A stretch of 64,000 nucleotides of DNA, taken from assembly GCA_016712345.1 (NCBI GenBank), contig JADJRH010000001.1, forward strand, positions 1,240,001 through 1,304,000, written 5' to 3'. The translations under genes and the position numbers were made by a program. Positions 34,795 to 44,855 of the stretch are shown in pieces. The first letter of the stretch is position 1; every line of letters starts with the position of its first letter. The notes beneath the pieces were generated by a model. That model worked only from the letters and a program-made list of their open reading frames with translations. It did not search any database and was not told the DNA's origin. The DNA is from Polyangiaceae bacterium (GTDB lineage Bacteria; Myxococcota_A; Polyangia; Polyangiales; Polyangiaceae).

Positions 34795-36620
34795 GCGGCT
34801 CCAAACACCCTGAAATTGGACTGGTGGATGGATCTACCATTGCGTCTACCCGTCGATTTCACGTGGTATTGCACGAAAAAGCGGTGACTCAACTCGACGA
34901 CTTGTTGGTATGTGAACAAGCTTTGCCCGACGGTGGTCAAGTCACCCATTACGGCATTGTTGTTGAAGGCACAGGTCAAATTGAAGGTGCCGAGTTACCC
35001 AGCGACACGCAGCGCATTGCCGCAGAACGCACAATGCCCGGTGTCACTGTTCGAAGGGTAGAAGTCCAGGTTCTCCGCACGGTGCCCGAGTTGTGGTTAC
35101 CTCCCCTCCCCGGTTCTGTGGTAAGGCGCGTTTCTACCCAACCAGAACGCGAAGCGGCCCTTTTTATCGACCAAATGGTGAGCCCGTTGCCCATTGGGGT
35201 AGATCAAGGGGGTGACCCTGTATTGGCCGACTTTTCGTTTATGAACGGGGAAAAAGGTGGGCATGTATCCATCTCGGGTGTGAGCGGCGTCGCCACGAAA
35301 ACGTCGTACGCTCTCTTTTTGCTCTACATGCTGTTTGAAACCGACGAGGGTAGAAAGCTTCTCGGCCCCCACGGCCCCAATACCCATGCGCTCGTTTTCA
35401 ATGTCAAAGGGGAAGATCTGCTTCACATTGACAGGCCCAATTCTAAATTTGGAGAGCGCGGCAAATCCCGTTCGGGCGCCAACAAAGGTACACCTGACAA
35501 AACATCGGCGGTGGAGCAATGGCGCGCTTTGGGGGTAGAAAATCCGGGTAAGTTTAACAGCGTGGCGCTTTATGCGCCCCGGTCGGCGGGAAGCCGTGAA
35601 GGCGCGGTGGCCACCGATATCACGTCGCGCTCTTCCAAAGATGTGATTGCTTTTGGCTGGCCTCCCCGCGACTTCATACGAGAAGGTCTACTCAAATTCT
35701 GCTTCGTTGAAGAAGAAGACGCGCGTACACAAGTCGCGTTTATTGAGCAACGCGTTCGCGTTCAACTCGCTCGCTGGGCCTACCCATTGGAGTATGAACC
35801 GGGAGCGGTTGTTTTATGTGAACCTCCCGATGGAACCTCCCATGTCATGTCGCGTGTGCTCGGTGAGGCGCGTGACCCACGGCCCGCCGGCATGGGCCAT
35901 CCCGTGCGGACATTTGACGACCTGCTGGAGTTTCTAGATCGCAAACTCTCCCCCGATGCGCCCACGTTTGATACTCAATGGACAGGGGGCGTTCAACAGG
36001 GCACTTGCCTGGCCTTTTTGAGACGCTTATACGCGCAGGCCCCTCGCCTCGGGCACCTGGTGAGCACCGGAGTTCAACCTGTAAAGCTCCAAAAGTCGGT
36101 CACCGTTGTGGACATTCACTCCCTTCACGACGCGGCTCAACGCTTTGTTGTAGGAGCGCTCCTCTCTCGCATTTTTGAAGAAAAACAAGGGAAGGGACGC
36201 GAGCCTCTGCGCTTTGTTGTTCTCGACGAATTAAACAAATACGCGCCCAAACAAGGCCAAAGCCCCATTAAAGAAGTCTTGGTAGACATCGCCGCGCGCG
36301 GGCGCAGCCTGGGTGTATTGCTCATCGGCGCCCAACAATCTTCCGCCGACGTTGACGCCAACATCACTCGAAACGCAGCCCTGAAAATAGTGGGTAGGCT
36401 CGACGCGGGTGAAGCTGCGGATTACAAATTTCTAACCACCGAACTTCGCGAGCGAGCGGCCCGATTTCTACCCGGAACCATGGTGGTTGACCAACCGCTC
36501 ATCCCAGCTCCTCTACCCCTGCGCTTTCCGTTTCCAGGGTTTGCCACGTGTGTTGCCGAGGGTGAACCACCCGCCGAGGTAAAAAAAGCAGCGGCGAAAA
36601 AAGCGTTTGATGGCCTGTGA
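34791..36620 (+). CDS. herA: HerA-type DNA-translocating ATPase
   Basis: The 609-residue product has a HAS-barrel-like N-terminus (about residues 1-150) and a HerA/FtsK-like ATPase core. The nucleotide loop is SGVSGVATKTS, a variant of the usual GxxxxGK[ST] in which the residue before Lys is Thr. Walker B is FVVLDELNKYAP, followed by ARGRSLGVLLIGAQQSS and NITRNAALKIVGRLD. HerA forms a hexamer that drives DNA through the NurA nuclease. It is immediately preceded by nurA (4-bp overlap). The stop is followed by 145 bases without an evident terminator before the next gene. Confidence 0.78.
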   Translation: MSGSKHPEIGLVDGSTIASTRRFHVVLHEKAVTQLDDLLVCEQALPDGGQVTHYGIVVEGTGQIEGAELPSDTQRIAAERTMPGVTVRRVEVQVLRTVPELWLPPLPGSVVRRVSTQPEREAALFIDQMVSPLPIGVDQGGDPVLADFSFMNGEKGGHVSISGVSGVATKTSYALFLLYMLFETDEGRKLLGPHGPNTHALVFNVKGEDLLHIDRPNSKFGERGKSRSGANKGTPDKTSAVEQWRALGVENPGKFNSVALYAPRSAGSREGAVATDITSRSSKDVIAFGWPPRDFIREGLLKFCFVEEEDARTQVAFIEQRVRVQLARWAYPLEYEPGAVVLCEPPDGTSHVMSRVLGEARDPRPAGMGHPVRTFDDLLEFLDRKLSPDAPTFDTQWTGGVQQGTCLAFLRRLYAQAPRLGHLVSTGVQPVKLQKSVTVVDIHSLHDAAQRFVVGALLSRIFEEKQGKGREPLRFVVLDELNKYAPKQGQSPIKEVLVDIAARGRSLGVLLIGAQQSSADVDANITRNAALKIVGRLDAGEAADYKFLTTELRERAARFLPGTMVVDQPLIPAPLPLRFPFPGFATCVAEGEPPAEVKKAAAKKAFDGL

Positions 36621-36765
36621 TCCCGTGTAACGTCCGCTGCACACTGCCGCCCGGTGCCGCTCGACCAAACGTGTAGCACCTCGCACAACTTCTCGCGATC
36701 CAAGCGGTTTTAGAGCCAAAAGCGGTCCCAAAACGGCGGCATAGGTTCTGCTACTCCGTTCGTTC

Positions 36766-37578
36766 GTGACCCACCATCTCCACAGATTGCCATCCCCGCT
36801 TCACGTTGGACTTGGACTGGCAACCGCTTTTATACTCACCGCCGGCAACAGTCAGGCTCAGGTACCTGCACCAACGGCCCCCTCATCCACAGCTCCCGTC
36901 GTCACGCCGCCTGCGCCGGATCTACCCATGGCGCCGTCTCCCCAACCCAACCCGATTGGAAGTTCGAACCCAGTCGCTCAGCCCGACGCTTCTTCGGTTT
37001 CGCGGCCTTGGTCTGCGGTTCAAGCGGCCCCGGGTCAAGCACCTTGGACTTCATCGCCGCCCCCCGGATGTCAAAACCTTCCATGGGTATGGGGAGTTCC
37101 ACCTCCTGGAAACGGACCGGTTTGGTATCTAGCCCCGGGTGCACCCACGTTTGAAGGGTTTGCCGCTGAAAAACCTGAGGAACCTAAAAAGCCTGTCGGC
37201 CGCCGCACCAGTTTAAAACGGGCCCTGACAATCACGGGCGCCGTTGGATTTGGATTGTCAGGTTTGGGAGCCGGCCTGGCTTACAGCTCGGCCCTGGACA
37301 AATACGGTTTGGGAAGTGGCTGGGAAACTTTGTTCATCCCCGTAGTTGGGCCTTTTATCGCAGCCGGCGCGGCAGAGGGCGTTTCTAAAAATGGTCAGGT
37401 TCCATTTTTGGTGGCCGGCGGCGTGGTAGAATGTGCCTTCGTTGGCCTTCTGGCTGCCGGAGTTTTCTTGAAGGGCGATCCCCCGCCCGAGCCTGAAAAA
37501 AAGACCGCCCAAAGCTGGATGGTAACCCCCGTGGTAAGCCCCAACGGCGCCGGTGTACAAATTGGAGGTTCGTTGTGA
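36766..37578 (+). CDS. Exported protein with two C-terminal hydrophobic helices
   Basis: The 270-residue product (GTG start) has a signal peptide ending SQAQ, a long Pro/Ser linker (about residues 32-130) and two hydrophobic Gly/Ala-rich segments (about 155-225). This linker-then-helices layout recalls the lipoprotein encoded at 4037. The stop overlaps the next gene's GTG (GTGA). It lies between herA and sbcD without obvious functional relation to them. Function unknown. Confidence 0.7.
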   Translation: MTHHLHRLPSPLHVGLGLATAFILTAGNSQAQVPAPTAPSSTAPVVTPPAPDLPMAPSPQPNPIGSSNPVAQPDASSVSRPWSAVQAAPGQAPWTSSPPPGCQNLPWVWGVPPPGNGPVWYLAPGAPTFEGFAAEKPEEPKKPVGRRTSLKRALTITGAVGFGLSGLGAGLAYSSALDKYGLGSGWETLFIPVVGPFIAAGAAEGVSKNGQVPFLVAGGVVECAFVGLLAAGVFLKGDPPPEPEKKTAQSWMVTPVVSPNGAGVQIGGSL

Positions 37579-38012
37579 GAAACAAGAGTACACATTCGAC
37601 GAACGCCCGTTTCGTAGCGCTTCTATTGGCTATCACGGCATTGTTTGCCGCGACAGGGTGTTACAAATTTGTGCCGCTACCCACCGACCCTCAGGAGGCC
37701 GCCAAAGACGTAAAAGGGCGCACCATTCGGTCGGCCACGTTTCAAAGCCATGGGTATGGCATTGTCCAAGAAATGGATGTTGTAGAAGTAAAATACCCTT
37801 GGATCCTGGTAGAAATGGCCGGGCCCGACGGTAAGGTAAGAAAAGTTCCCATGGACCTTCGGACCATGGGAGACGTTGAGATGCGAGTAACCTCCAAAGC
37901 CACTGTGGTCACGGCCATACTCGTACCCAGCCTTGCTGTAACTGCCGGAATCGCCGCGGGTGTCGCAGCAGCCATTGCCAACGGCTTTGGCTCCATGCGA
38001 TTCGGCTATTGA
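37575..38012 (+). CDS. Small lipoprotein
   Basis: The 145-residue product (GTG start) has a lipobox (AATGC) followed by YKFVPLPTDP, a beta-rich middle and a C-terminal hydrophobic helix (about residues 112-138). It is coupled to the preceding gene by a GTGA overlap and ends 57 bases before sbcD. Not recognised beyond that. Confidence 0.7.
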   Translation: MRNKSTHSTNARFVALLLAITALFAATGCYKFVPLPTDPQEAAKDVKGRTIRSATFQSHGYGIVQEMDVVEVKYPWILVEMAGPDGKVRKVPMDLRTMGDVEMRVTSKATVVTAILVPSLAVTAGIAAGVAAAIANGFGSMRFGY

Positions 38013-38069
38013 GTCGCTGCGCATTTTCATACGTGCAACGCGCGCCAGGCGTGGTATCTACCCACGCAG

Positions 38070-39344
38070 ATGAAGCTCCTCCACACGTCTGATTGGCACC
38101 TCGGACGCATCACGTACAACACGTCTCGGGCCGAAGATCATACCAAGGTGATTGGTGAGATCTTAGACCTTGCCCGCCAAGAAAAGCCCGACTTGGTGGT
38201 GCACACTGGGGATCTTTTTGAGAGTGTGCGCCCGGCGTATGAAGATATGGAGCGCGCCACGCAGGCTCTTTTGGCGTTGGGTGAAGTGGCGCCCGTAGTG
38301 GTGCTCTGTGGAAATCACGACTCACCTGCTCTTTTTAAGGTGTTTGGCGAGTTATTGGGGCCCAATTCAAGGGTAAGGTTTGTCGACAGAGCCCGTCCGC
38401 CCGATCAAGGTGGAGTTGTCACGTTTGGTAGTCAAAAAGGTGAAACCATTCGCCTGGCAATGTTGCCTTTTGTGCACGCCAATCGCATGGTGCCGGCTTT
38501 TGAAAAACCTGACACATGGATGGTTCAATACGCCGACCGCATTCAGGTGATCGAAGAGGCGCTCTGGGAAGGGCTGAAAGAGTCGGCCAACTTTTCAACC
38601 GATGTGCTTTTGTTTGCGGCGCACCTGCACGTGAGTGGGGCCACTTTTTCGCGAAGTGAGCGAAGCATTCATATTACCGATACCTATGCAAGCCGCATTG
38701 AGCATGTACCCAAAGTAAGTTACGCGGCGTTTGGGCATATCCACAAACCGCAAGCTTTGCCACAGAGCGAAAAAGGGTGGTACGCCGGATCTCCCATACC
38801 GCTCGACTTTGGCGAAATGGGTGAAGAAAAAGTGACAATTATGGTGGAGGCAACGCCGGGTAGACCACCTACCATTCGGCCCATTCCACTGTCAGGGGGT
38901 AGACCGCTTAAAAAAATCGCCGGCACGCTCGACGATATTCGACAAATGGCACCTTCGGTGGGCAACGCCTTGTGTTTGGTGAGCGTTATGACGGACACAC
39001 CGGTGTCCAACCTGTCTGAACGGGTGCGGGAAATCTTACCGGCGGCCACTCTACTGAATGTGGAAGAGGTGTGCAGCGCCCGCAAAGTGTCGGCGCTCAA
39101 GCGGGAAGATATTCAGGGAGTGGAGCCCACGTTTGAGGAGCTTTTTCGAGACTATTTGGCTCAAACAGGAACCAAAGGTTCTTCGATTGATAAAGTGGTA
39201 TCCACTTTTGGAGCGCTGCTCTCGGCCGTGGAACACGAAGAGCAGTTGGACCTGGCGGAGGAGCACTTGGCCGACAATCTGACAGGTGCGGATGTTGGGG
39301 TCACGCCACCGGCGCTTTCTTCTGGGAAAGAAGGTGCCGCGTGA
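38070..39344 (+). CDS. sbcD: Exonuclease SbcD (Mre11)
   Basis: The 424-residue product is the nuclease of the SbcCD (Rad50-Mre11) complex, which opens and trims blocked or hairpin DNA ends. All phosphoesterase motifs are present: HTSDWHLG, HTGDLFE, LCGNHDSP, LFAAHLHVSG and GHIHKPQ. It is the first of the sbcDC pair; the GTG start of sbcC overlaps its stop (GTGA). It lies 1.4 kb downstream of herA on the same strand. Confidence 0.96.
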   Translation: MKLLHTSDWHLGRITYNTSRAEDHTKVIGEILDLARQEKPDLVVHTGDLFESVRPAYEDMERATQALLALGEVAPVVVLCGNHDSPALFKVFGELLGPNSRVRFVDRARPPDQGGVVTFGSQKGETIRLAMLPFVHANRMVPAFEKPDTWMVQYADRIQVIEEALWEGLKESANFSTDVLLFAAHLHVSGATFSRSERSIHITDTYASRIEHVPKVSYAAFGHIHKPQALPQSEKGWYAGSPIPLDFGEMGEEKVTIMVEATPGRPPTIRPIPLSGGRPLKKIAGTLDDIRQMAPSVGNALCLVSVMTDTPVSNLSERVREILPAATLLNVEEVCSARKVSALKREDIQGVEPTFEELFRDYLAQTGTKGSSIDKVVSTFGALLSAVEHEEQLDLAEEHLADNLTGADVGVTPPALSSGKEGAA

Positions 39345-42300
39345 GGCCGCTTGTATTAAAACTCCAGGGGCTTCGGAGTTACCGAGCCGAGCAAACAATC
39401 GACTTTACAGATCAGAGTTTGATAGCGATTGTTGGGGACACGGGAGCGGGTAAGTCAAGTTTGCTTGAAGCGATCACCGTGGCCCTCTACGGCACACCCA
39501 CGTGGGATGCCCGTGAGGTAAAACAGCTTGTTTCCGACGGTGAAACCACCATGATGGTGAGTTTGACATTCAAGGCGGAAAACAAGGTGTGGCGGGTAGA
39601 GCGGGCCATATCGCGAGGAAACTACCCACCGGCGCGACACCATTTAGAATGCCTTGAAGAAGGGGGTGAAAAAGTAGAAAAAAAAGAATTTGTCGACGAT
39701 AGAATCAGGCGCCTTGTGGGGCTTGACTACGACGCGTTTCTGCGATCGGTCGTGTTGCCGCAGGGTAGATTTGCAGCTCTCTTACAGGCCAAACCGGCGG
39801 AGCGAGCGCAGATCTTAAAGGGTCTATTGCGGCTCGACAGGTTGGACCAAGTTCGTGAACAGGCCATTTCATCCAAAATGAGAATGGAGCCTGTGTTATC
39901 AAACTTAATGGAACGCAGGGCAAAGTGTTTGCCCGACCCGGCGGCGGCTGAAAAAGACGCCCTCGCCAGGCTTGAAACCGCATCAAAAGAACGGGACCGC
40001 GCGCGCGACGCCAAAGTGCGTGTGGAACAATTGCAAAAACAGGTGCGCGAGCTGAGGGAAAAACAGGCGTCGCTCCAAAAACTTAGAGAACGGGCGCTTG
40101 AAGGCAAAGTTCCCAACGCCGCGGCCGACTTTCAATTCATTGCGGAGCGCGACGAGCAAATTCAAGAGAGCATTGAAAAGGTTCAGGGAGCGCTTCTTTC
40201 CCAGCGCGCACAGGAAGAAGAACTCATTGCAGATATCGAAGAGGCTGAAAAAAAGGGCGCTGGGCCCGTTGCTTTATCGGGCGCAAAACAGTCTTTGTCG
40301 CTGATTGTCGATGAAGCACCACTTGTGTCGGCCGATAAAGCGCAGGTTGAAAAAGACGAAGCCGCTGTATCGAAACAATCTGCCGACCTCGAATTGGCGG
40401 ATGCCAGGTTGCAAACGTTTGTAACCGCCGAGAGTGATACAAAGAGAGATTTTATTGAAAAGCAGGCTGAAGCCAAACGCCTCGCAGAAGCATTAAAAAC
40501 CGCCGAGCGGTTATTGCGCGATTATCGAGGTGCGGAGCGCGAAGAAGACAAGGTAAAGAAAAAACGCGACACCGAAAAAGCCAATCTTGAAAAAGCCGTC
40601 GCCCTGCTTGATGAAGCCACCGTTGAAGCAAAAACGGCTGAAAAAAAGGCCAATGAGGCTGAAGTTGCCACGCGTTTGGCAATGCAAAAACATGCCGCAT
40701 TGCACGCTTCTGAGGGGTTAAAGGCCGGCGACAACTGCCCTGTTTGTGAACAGGTATTGCCCGGCGGGTGGAAAGCTCCCAAAGCCCCTCAATTGGATTC
40801 TGCGCAAAAAAAGGCCGAAAAGGCTCGCGTAGAATGGGACAAAGCCAAAGAAGCGCTCGCAAAACAATCTTCAAAGGTCGATGGCATTCGCGACAAGTTA
40901 TTGGAGATTGATAACGACTTGAGTGAGCGATCCGCCAAAACCGGGGAGGTGCGCGAGGCGCTCACTTCGTTATTGCCCACGAGTTCATTGCATGACGATG
41001 ACGCAACCATTTTGTCAACGCTTGTGACTGCGGCCCAAGAAGCGGAAAAAGCTCGCAATCTGGCCGAAGAAAAAGCATCAAACGCGAAACAGGCATTGGC
41101 CATTGAAAAGTCGGAGTTGAGCAATGTGAAGGCGCGTTTAAAAGAACGGAAAGAGGCATTAAAAACAGCCAAAGAAGCCCTTTCCAAACGCAAAAAGCGC
41201 CTTGAAGACGCGGTAAACGCATTGCCAAAAGATCTGAGGCCAGTATTACCAAAAAGTGGGGATGTGCCTCGCGACGAGCTTGAAGGCATTCGAGCAAGGC
41301 TTGAGTTGCGCCTCACCAAAATGAATGAGGTGGTGAAACGGCTCGATACGGTTCGAAGCGAACGGCGGGCGTCGGAGTCGTTTCGAACACGTTTAGTCGA
41401 AGAGCGCCAGAGGGACGTGACGGCCAAAGCGGCTTCATTGGAAATGTTATTGGCTACCTGGCGCGAGCGGCTTTTGTCGCTCGCCGACGCGCTTTCAACA
41501 GCTCCGCCGCCCGAGAGACCCGCTGATTCAAATCTGAAAGGAATGGCTGATTGGACGGGTCGCTTTATTGAGAGCGCTGATGAATTGATTAAAAACGCGC
41601 AGCTTTCTATTGAGAATGGGAGCGCGCAGGTGCTTGCCTATTCTGAAGAAATGGCGGCGATCTTTGCATCTGCGGGAGTTTCCAACGAAGCGGCACTTCA
41701 ATCGGCGCTGTCGTCGGCCGAGGGTAGAGCTTTGATGGCTTCGTCGGATCTGGCAAAAGCGCGCGCGGACAAGCCCATTGCAGAGGCATTGGATGAGCGC
41801 ATTAGCCGCGCGCAAAGCCTTGTCGCGGCATTGGGTGAGGTGGTTCGATTGGTGGCCGATGGAAAGCTGATTGCCTATGTTGTGAATAAGAGGCAACTCG
41901 CATTGCTTGCCGTGGCGTCGGAGTTATTGGGCACTATGACGCGCGGTCGTTACGGGTTTTCTGAAGAGTTTGAAGTGGTGGACCGATTGAGTGGACAAGC
42001 GCGCGGAACACGCACTTTGTCGGGCGGTGAGACATTTTTGGCAAGTTTGGCATTGGCGCTCTCATTGGTTGAATTGGCGGGACGCGCCGGTGGAAGGTTG
42101 GACGCGCTGTTTTTGGATGAAGGCTTTGGTTCACTCGACGCAAGCAGTTTGAGCGAAGCGCTTGATGCATTAACGCAAAAGGCCGAGGGGGGACGCCTTG
42201 TAGCGGTGATTAGTCACTTGAGGAGTGTGGCGGAGACGATTGATAAAGTGCTTTCGGTCCGCATGACCGCGCAGGGTAGCCGGGTTGCGTGGATGAGCGC

Positions 42301-42355
42301 CGAAGATCGCGACCAATTGCTTTCAGAAGACGTGGAGCGCGGGTTGATTGCTTGA
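39341..42355 (+). CDS. sbcC: Exonuclease SbcC (Rad50)
   Basis: The 1,004-residue SMC-like ATPase has Walker A GDTGAGKSSLLEAI at the N-terminus and the Q-loop VLPQGRFAALL. Long coiled coils follow, with the zinc hook CPVC (about residue 465) between them. The C-terminus holds the ABC signature TLSGGETFLASLALALS and Walker B LFLDEGFGSLD. It holds DNA ends for SbcD. Charged heptads (Lys/Glu/Ala-rich) fill the coils, as normal. Confidence 0.96.
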   Translation: MRPLVLKLQGLRSYRAEQTIDFTDQSLIAIVGDTGAGKSSLLEAITVALYGTPTWDAREVKQLVSDGETTMMVSLTFKAENKVWRVERAISRGNYPPARHHLECLEEGGEKVEKKEFVDDRIRRLVGLDYDAFLRSVVLPQGRFAALLQAKPAERAQILKGLLRLDRLDQVREQAISSKMRMEPVLSNLMERRAKCLPDPAAAEKDALARLETASKERDRARDAKVRVEQLQKQVRELREKQASLQKLRERALEGKVPNAAADFQFIAERDEQIQESIEKVQGALLSQRAQEEELIADIEEAEKKGAGPVALSGAKQSLSLIVDEAPLVSADKAQVEKDEAAVSKQSADLELADARLQTFVTAESDTKRDFIEKQAEAKRLAEALKTAERLLRDYRGAEREEDKVKKKRDTEKANLEKAVALLDEATVEAKTAEKKANEAEVATRLAMQKHAALHASEGLKAGDNCPVCEQVLPGGWKAPKAPQLDSAQKKAEKARVEWDKAKEALAKQSSKVDGIRDKLLEIDNDLSERSAKTGEVREALTSLLPTSSLHDDDATILSTLVTAAQEAEKARNLAEEKASNAKQALAIEKSELSNVKARLKERKEALKTAKEALSKRKKRLEDAVNALPKDLRPVLPKSGDVPRDELEGIRARLELRLTKMNEVVKRLDTVRSERRASESFRTRLVEERQRDVTAKAASLEMLLATWRERLLSLADALSTAPPPERPADSNLKGMADWTGRFIESADELIKNAQLSIENGSAQVLAYSEEMAAIFASAGVSNEAALQSALSSAEGRALMASSDLAKARADKPIAEALDERISRAQSLVAALGEVVRLVADGKLIAYVVNKRQLALLAVASELLGTMTRGRYGFSEEFEVVDRLSGQARGTRTLSGGETFLASLALALSLVELAGRAGGRLDALFLDEGFGSLDASSLSEALDALTQKAEGGRLVAVISHLRSVAETIDKVLSVRMTAQGSRVAWMSAEDRDQLLSEDVERGLIA

Positions 42356-42399
42356 TGTGCTTATCGCTTCTTTTGCGGCTCGCGTGATAAGATGGGCGC

Positions 42400-43584
42400 G
42401 TGCTTGAAACGAAGGACGTAATACCCTCCGGGTCGGTGCCGTGGGCCGTGTCGCTTGTGTTGACGGCGCTTCTATTGCTGCTGGTTGGAATACCGCTTGT
42501 ATTCTCGGTGTGGCGGCACGTTGTTTATCGAGAACAGGCGCGGCTGGCCCGCCTGATTGAAAAGAAACCGCTTGAACTCAAAGCCGGGCCGGTGCTGTTA
42601 AAGGGTAGAGTAGAAACGGAAGACGGCGCTTCGGCGATTGTGCTTGAAATCGATCAAGTGGGGAGGGAGTGGCAAAACAAGAACAACTGGTCGCACGAGT
42701 GGAAAGAAAAACACCGAACGGTCGATGTGCGGCCCTTCAAACTTCGATTGCCAAGCGGTGAAGTGGTGCAGGTGATTGCCGACGATCGCGTTCGGATTGT
42801 TGATTCACTTGAAACGGCTTCTTACAAAGACTCTTATCGAAAGCGACGCGCCGCCATTGATAACAAAGAAACGGTTTGGATCAGCGGGGAGCTTTCCCAC
42901 GAAGGGCAAACCGGCGGCAAAACGGGTGCATATCGGGCCGGCCCGGCGAATTGGATATTGCGAAGTCCGCGCACATCGCGCATGGAAATCGCGTCGGGTT
43001 CATTAAACGCCCAGTTTGAATATTGGAGTCGCTTTTATAGGCTGGCGTCGCTCATTTTAATGGGTCTTGGGACGCTGTTTGCAACCGTCATTGTGGGACC
43101 GTTTTTGGCATTAACGCTTTTTGGCCAAACGGAAATGACGCCGATATTAAGGACAAGCACGTACACAACAACCAACAAGGGCAAAACCTACCATCATTAC
43201 GTGATTCATGGTCAGCTTGGTGAGAAGGGCCGACTTGCGCAGGTAAGCGATGAAGTGGACCCTTACCTATACAACTTGGCAACCGACAAAACCGTTACCA
43301 AAGTGCCCTTTGTTTACGTACCCACGGCAACTTGGATACATGAAGTGGGCACGCGACCACATTTGAGTTTGTGGCGCCTGATTGTGGGGCTTTTTGCGGG
43401 AATTATGACGTTCGGCTTTTTTTGGGGTCTTCGGAAAACGGCCATGCCTTGGTACGAACAAGTACAGGTCACCGAACGTGGCAACGGCCGGCTCTCGTCG
43501 CGTGTTTGGCATGCTCAGGAGCCGGGCAAACCGGGTTTATATGCGGAACGACCTGACCCCAAGTCCGACCCGAGCGTGCAATAA
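42400..43584 (+). CDS. Membrane protein of unknown function
   Basis: The 394-residue product (GTG start) has a membrane helix near residues 15-38, a soluble beta-rich part (about 55-200) beginning LLKGRVET, then two or three more helices (about 215-240 and 320-345). The soluble part vaguely resembles the GIDE-like domain of membrane proteins related to mitochondrial MULAN, but I cannot confirm it. It lies 44 bases after sbcC, possibly in the same transcript. Confidence 0.7.
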   Translation: MLETKDVIPSGSVPWAVSLVLTALLLLLVGIPLVFSVWRHVVYREQARLARLIEKKPLELKAGPVLLKGRVETEDGASAIVLEIDQVGREWQNKNNWSHEWKEKHRTVDVRPFKLRLPSGEVVQVIADDRVRIVDSLETASYKDSYRKRRAAIDNKETVWISGELSHEGQTGGKTGAYRAGPANWILRSPRTSRMEIASGSLNAQFEYWSRFYRLASLILMGLGTLFATVIVGPFLALTLFGQTEMTPILRTSTYTTTNKGKTYHHYVIHGQLGEKGRLAQVSDEVDPYLYNLATDKTVTKVPFVYVPTATWIHEVGTRPHLSLWRLIVGLFAGIMTFGFFWGLRKTAMPWYEQVQVTERGNGRLSSRVWHAQEPGKPGLYAERPDPKSDPSVQ

Positions 43585-43746
43585 CCCGTCAGGCTCAGGC
43601 CCATTCAACCGGACTTCAGCCGCCTCGCAATGACCTGAAATGCCCTGCCACCTGACACATCGTTGGCGCGGCGTGCCCTGTCGTTGCGCAGGGTGTCAGT
43701 TACCCAGGAGGCACAGAGATCAGTAGTCGGTCTGCGTTCGACGCCA

Positions 43747-44700
43747 TCAGCTCAGGGCAAACATGCGGTCAATTGCGACTTTGGCTTTTTCGCGGAGTTC
43801 AATGGGCATTTCAAGCCGGGGGGATAGATCGCGCAATGCGAGGTACACCTTTTCGAGTGTATTGAGTTTCATGTGCGGGCACTCATTGCATGAGCAACTG
43901 CCCACCGGCGGGCCGTCGATAAACTCTTTATCGGGCGACGCCTTTTTCATTTGATGAATAATGCCTGTTTCGGTGGCGACGATGTACTTTTTGGAAGCGT
44001 CGCTGATTGTGTATTTTAATAAAGCCGTTGTTGAACCGATATAGTCGGCCATTTTGAGAATGGGCTCCTCACACTCGGGGTGGGCAATTAACTTGGCGTC
44101 GGGATGGCGCTCCTTTAATGCAATGATTCTGCGATGGCTGAATGTTTCGTGAACAATGCAGCTCCCCTGCCAAAGATGCATTGTTCGCCCGGTTTTTTGC
44201 ATTAACCAACGGCCGAGGTTTTTATCGGGAGCGAATAAAATTTCTTTATCTTCGGGAATGGCACGAACGATTTTTTCTGCATTGGAAGACGTGCAGATGT
44301 AATCACTCAATGCTTTTACGTCGGCCGAACAATTAATATAGGTGATTGAAACGGCATCGGGATGACGAGCACGCCACGCGGCAAAACGCTCGGGCGGGCA
44401 CCCATCGGCGAGTGAACAGCCGGCCGTGAGATCGGGCACAACCACAATGCGCTCGGGATTGAGGATCTTGGCTGTTTCAGCCATGAAGTGAACCCCGCAA
44501 AACAGGATCACGTCGGCTTTTGTTTTTTTTGCTTCCTGCGCGAGTTGAAGCGAATCGCCGAGAAAATCGGCCAAATCTTGAATGTCACCGTCTTGGTAAT
44601 AGTGAGCAAGCAAGACGGCGTTTTTCTCTTTTTTGAGGCGAATGATTTCTTCGGCGAGGTCGAGCCGAGGGTCGATAGGCGCCTGGACGATTGCGGACAT
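43747..44700 (-). CDS. nadA: Quinolinate synthase
   Basis: The 317-residue product makes quinolinate from iminoaspartate and dihydroxyacetone phosphate in NAD synthesis and carries an oxygen-sensitive 4Fe-4S cluster. The expected Cys lie in FCGVHFMAETAKIL, in AGCSLADGCPPE and in CSCNECPHMKLN. AHYYQDGDIQDLAD and HPECEEPI are family marks. No nadB or nadC is adjacent. It diverges from the UbiB-like gene with a 155-base shared upstream region. Confidence 0.95.
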   Translation of the reverse strand: MSAIVQAPIDPRLDLAEEIIRLKKEKNAVLLAHYYQDGDIQDLADFLGDSLQLAQEAKKTKADVILFCGVHFMAETAKILNPERIVVVPDLTAGCSLADGCPPERFAAWRARHPDAVSITYINCSADVKALSDYICTSSNAEKIVRAIPEDKEILFAPDKNLGRWLMQKTGRTMHLWQGSCIVHETFSHRRIIALKERHPDAKLIAHPECEEPILKMADYIGSTTALLKYTISDASKKYIVATETGIIHQMKKASPDKEFIDGPPVGSCSCNECPHMKLNTLEKVYLALRDLSPRLEMPIELREKAKVAIDRMFALS

Positions 44701-44855
44701 GTTGTTTGAAACCTAGGCAAAAATGCGGCGCGCGCATAGTGCCGCGTGTCAAAAGTCCGCTTGCGCGCCGGATGGGTGCGGCGGCGGCAGAAATGCGTTC
44801 GCAAAGCGCCCCTTTGCCATTCGACACAACCTTCGCTACGTAGAACGACGAGCGG

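Noticed and set aside
36621..36765. tRNA or small RNA between herA and the next gene
   Set aside because: No cloverleaf, no CCA end and no strong hairpin followed by T-run could be found.
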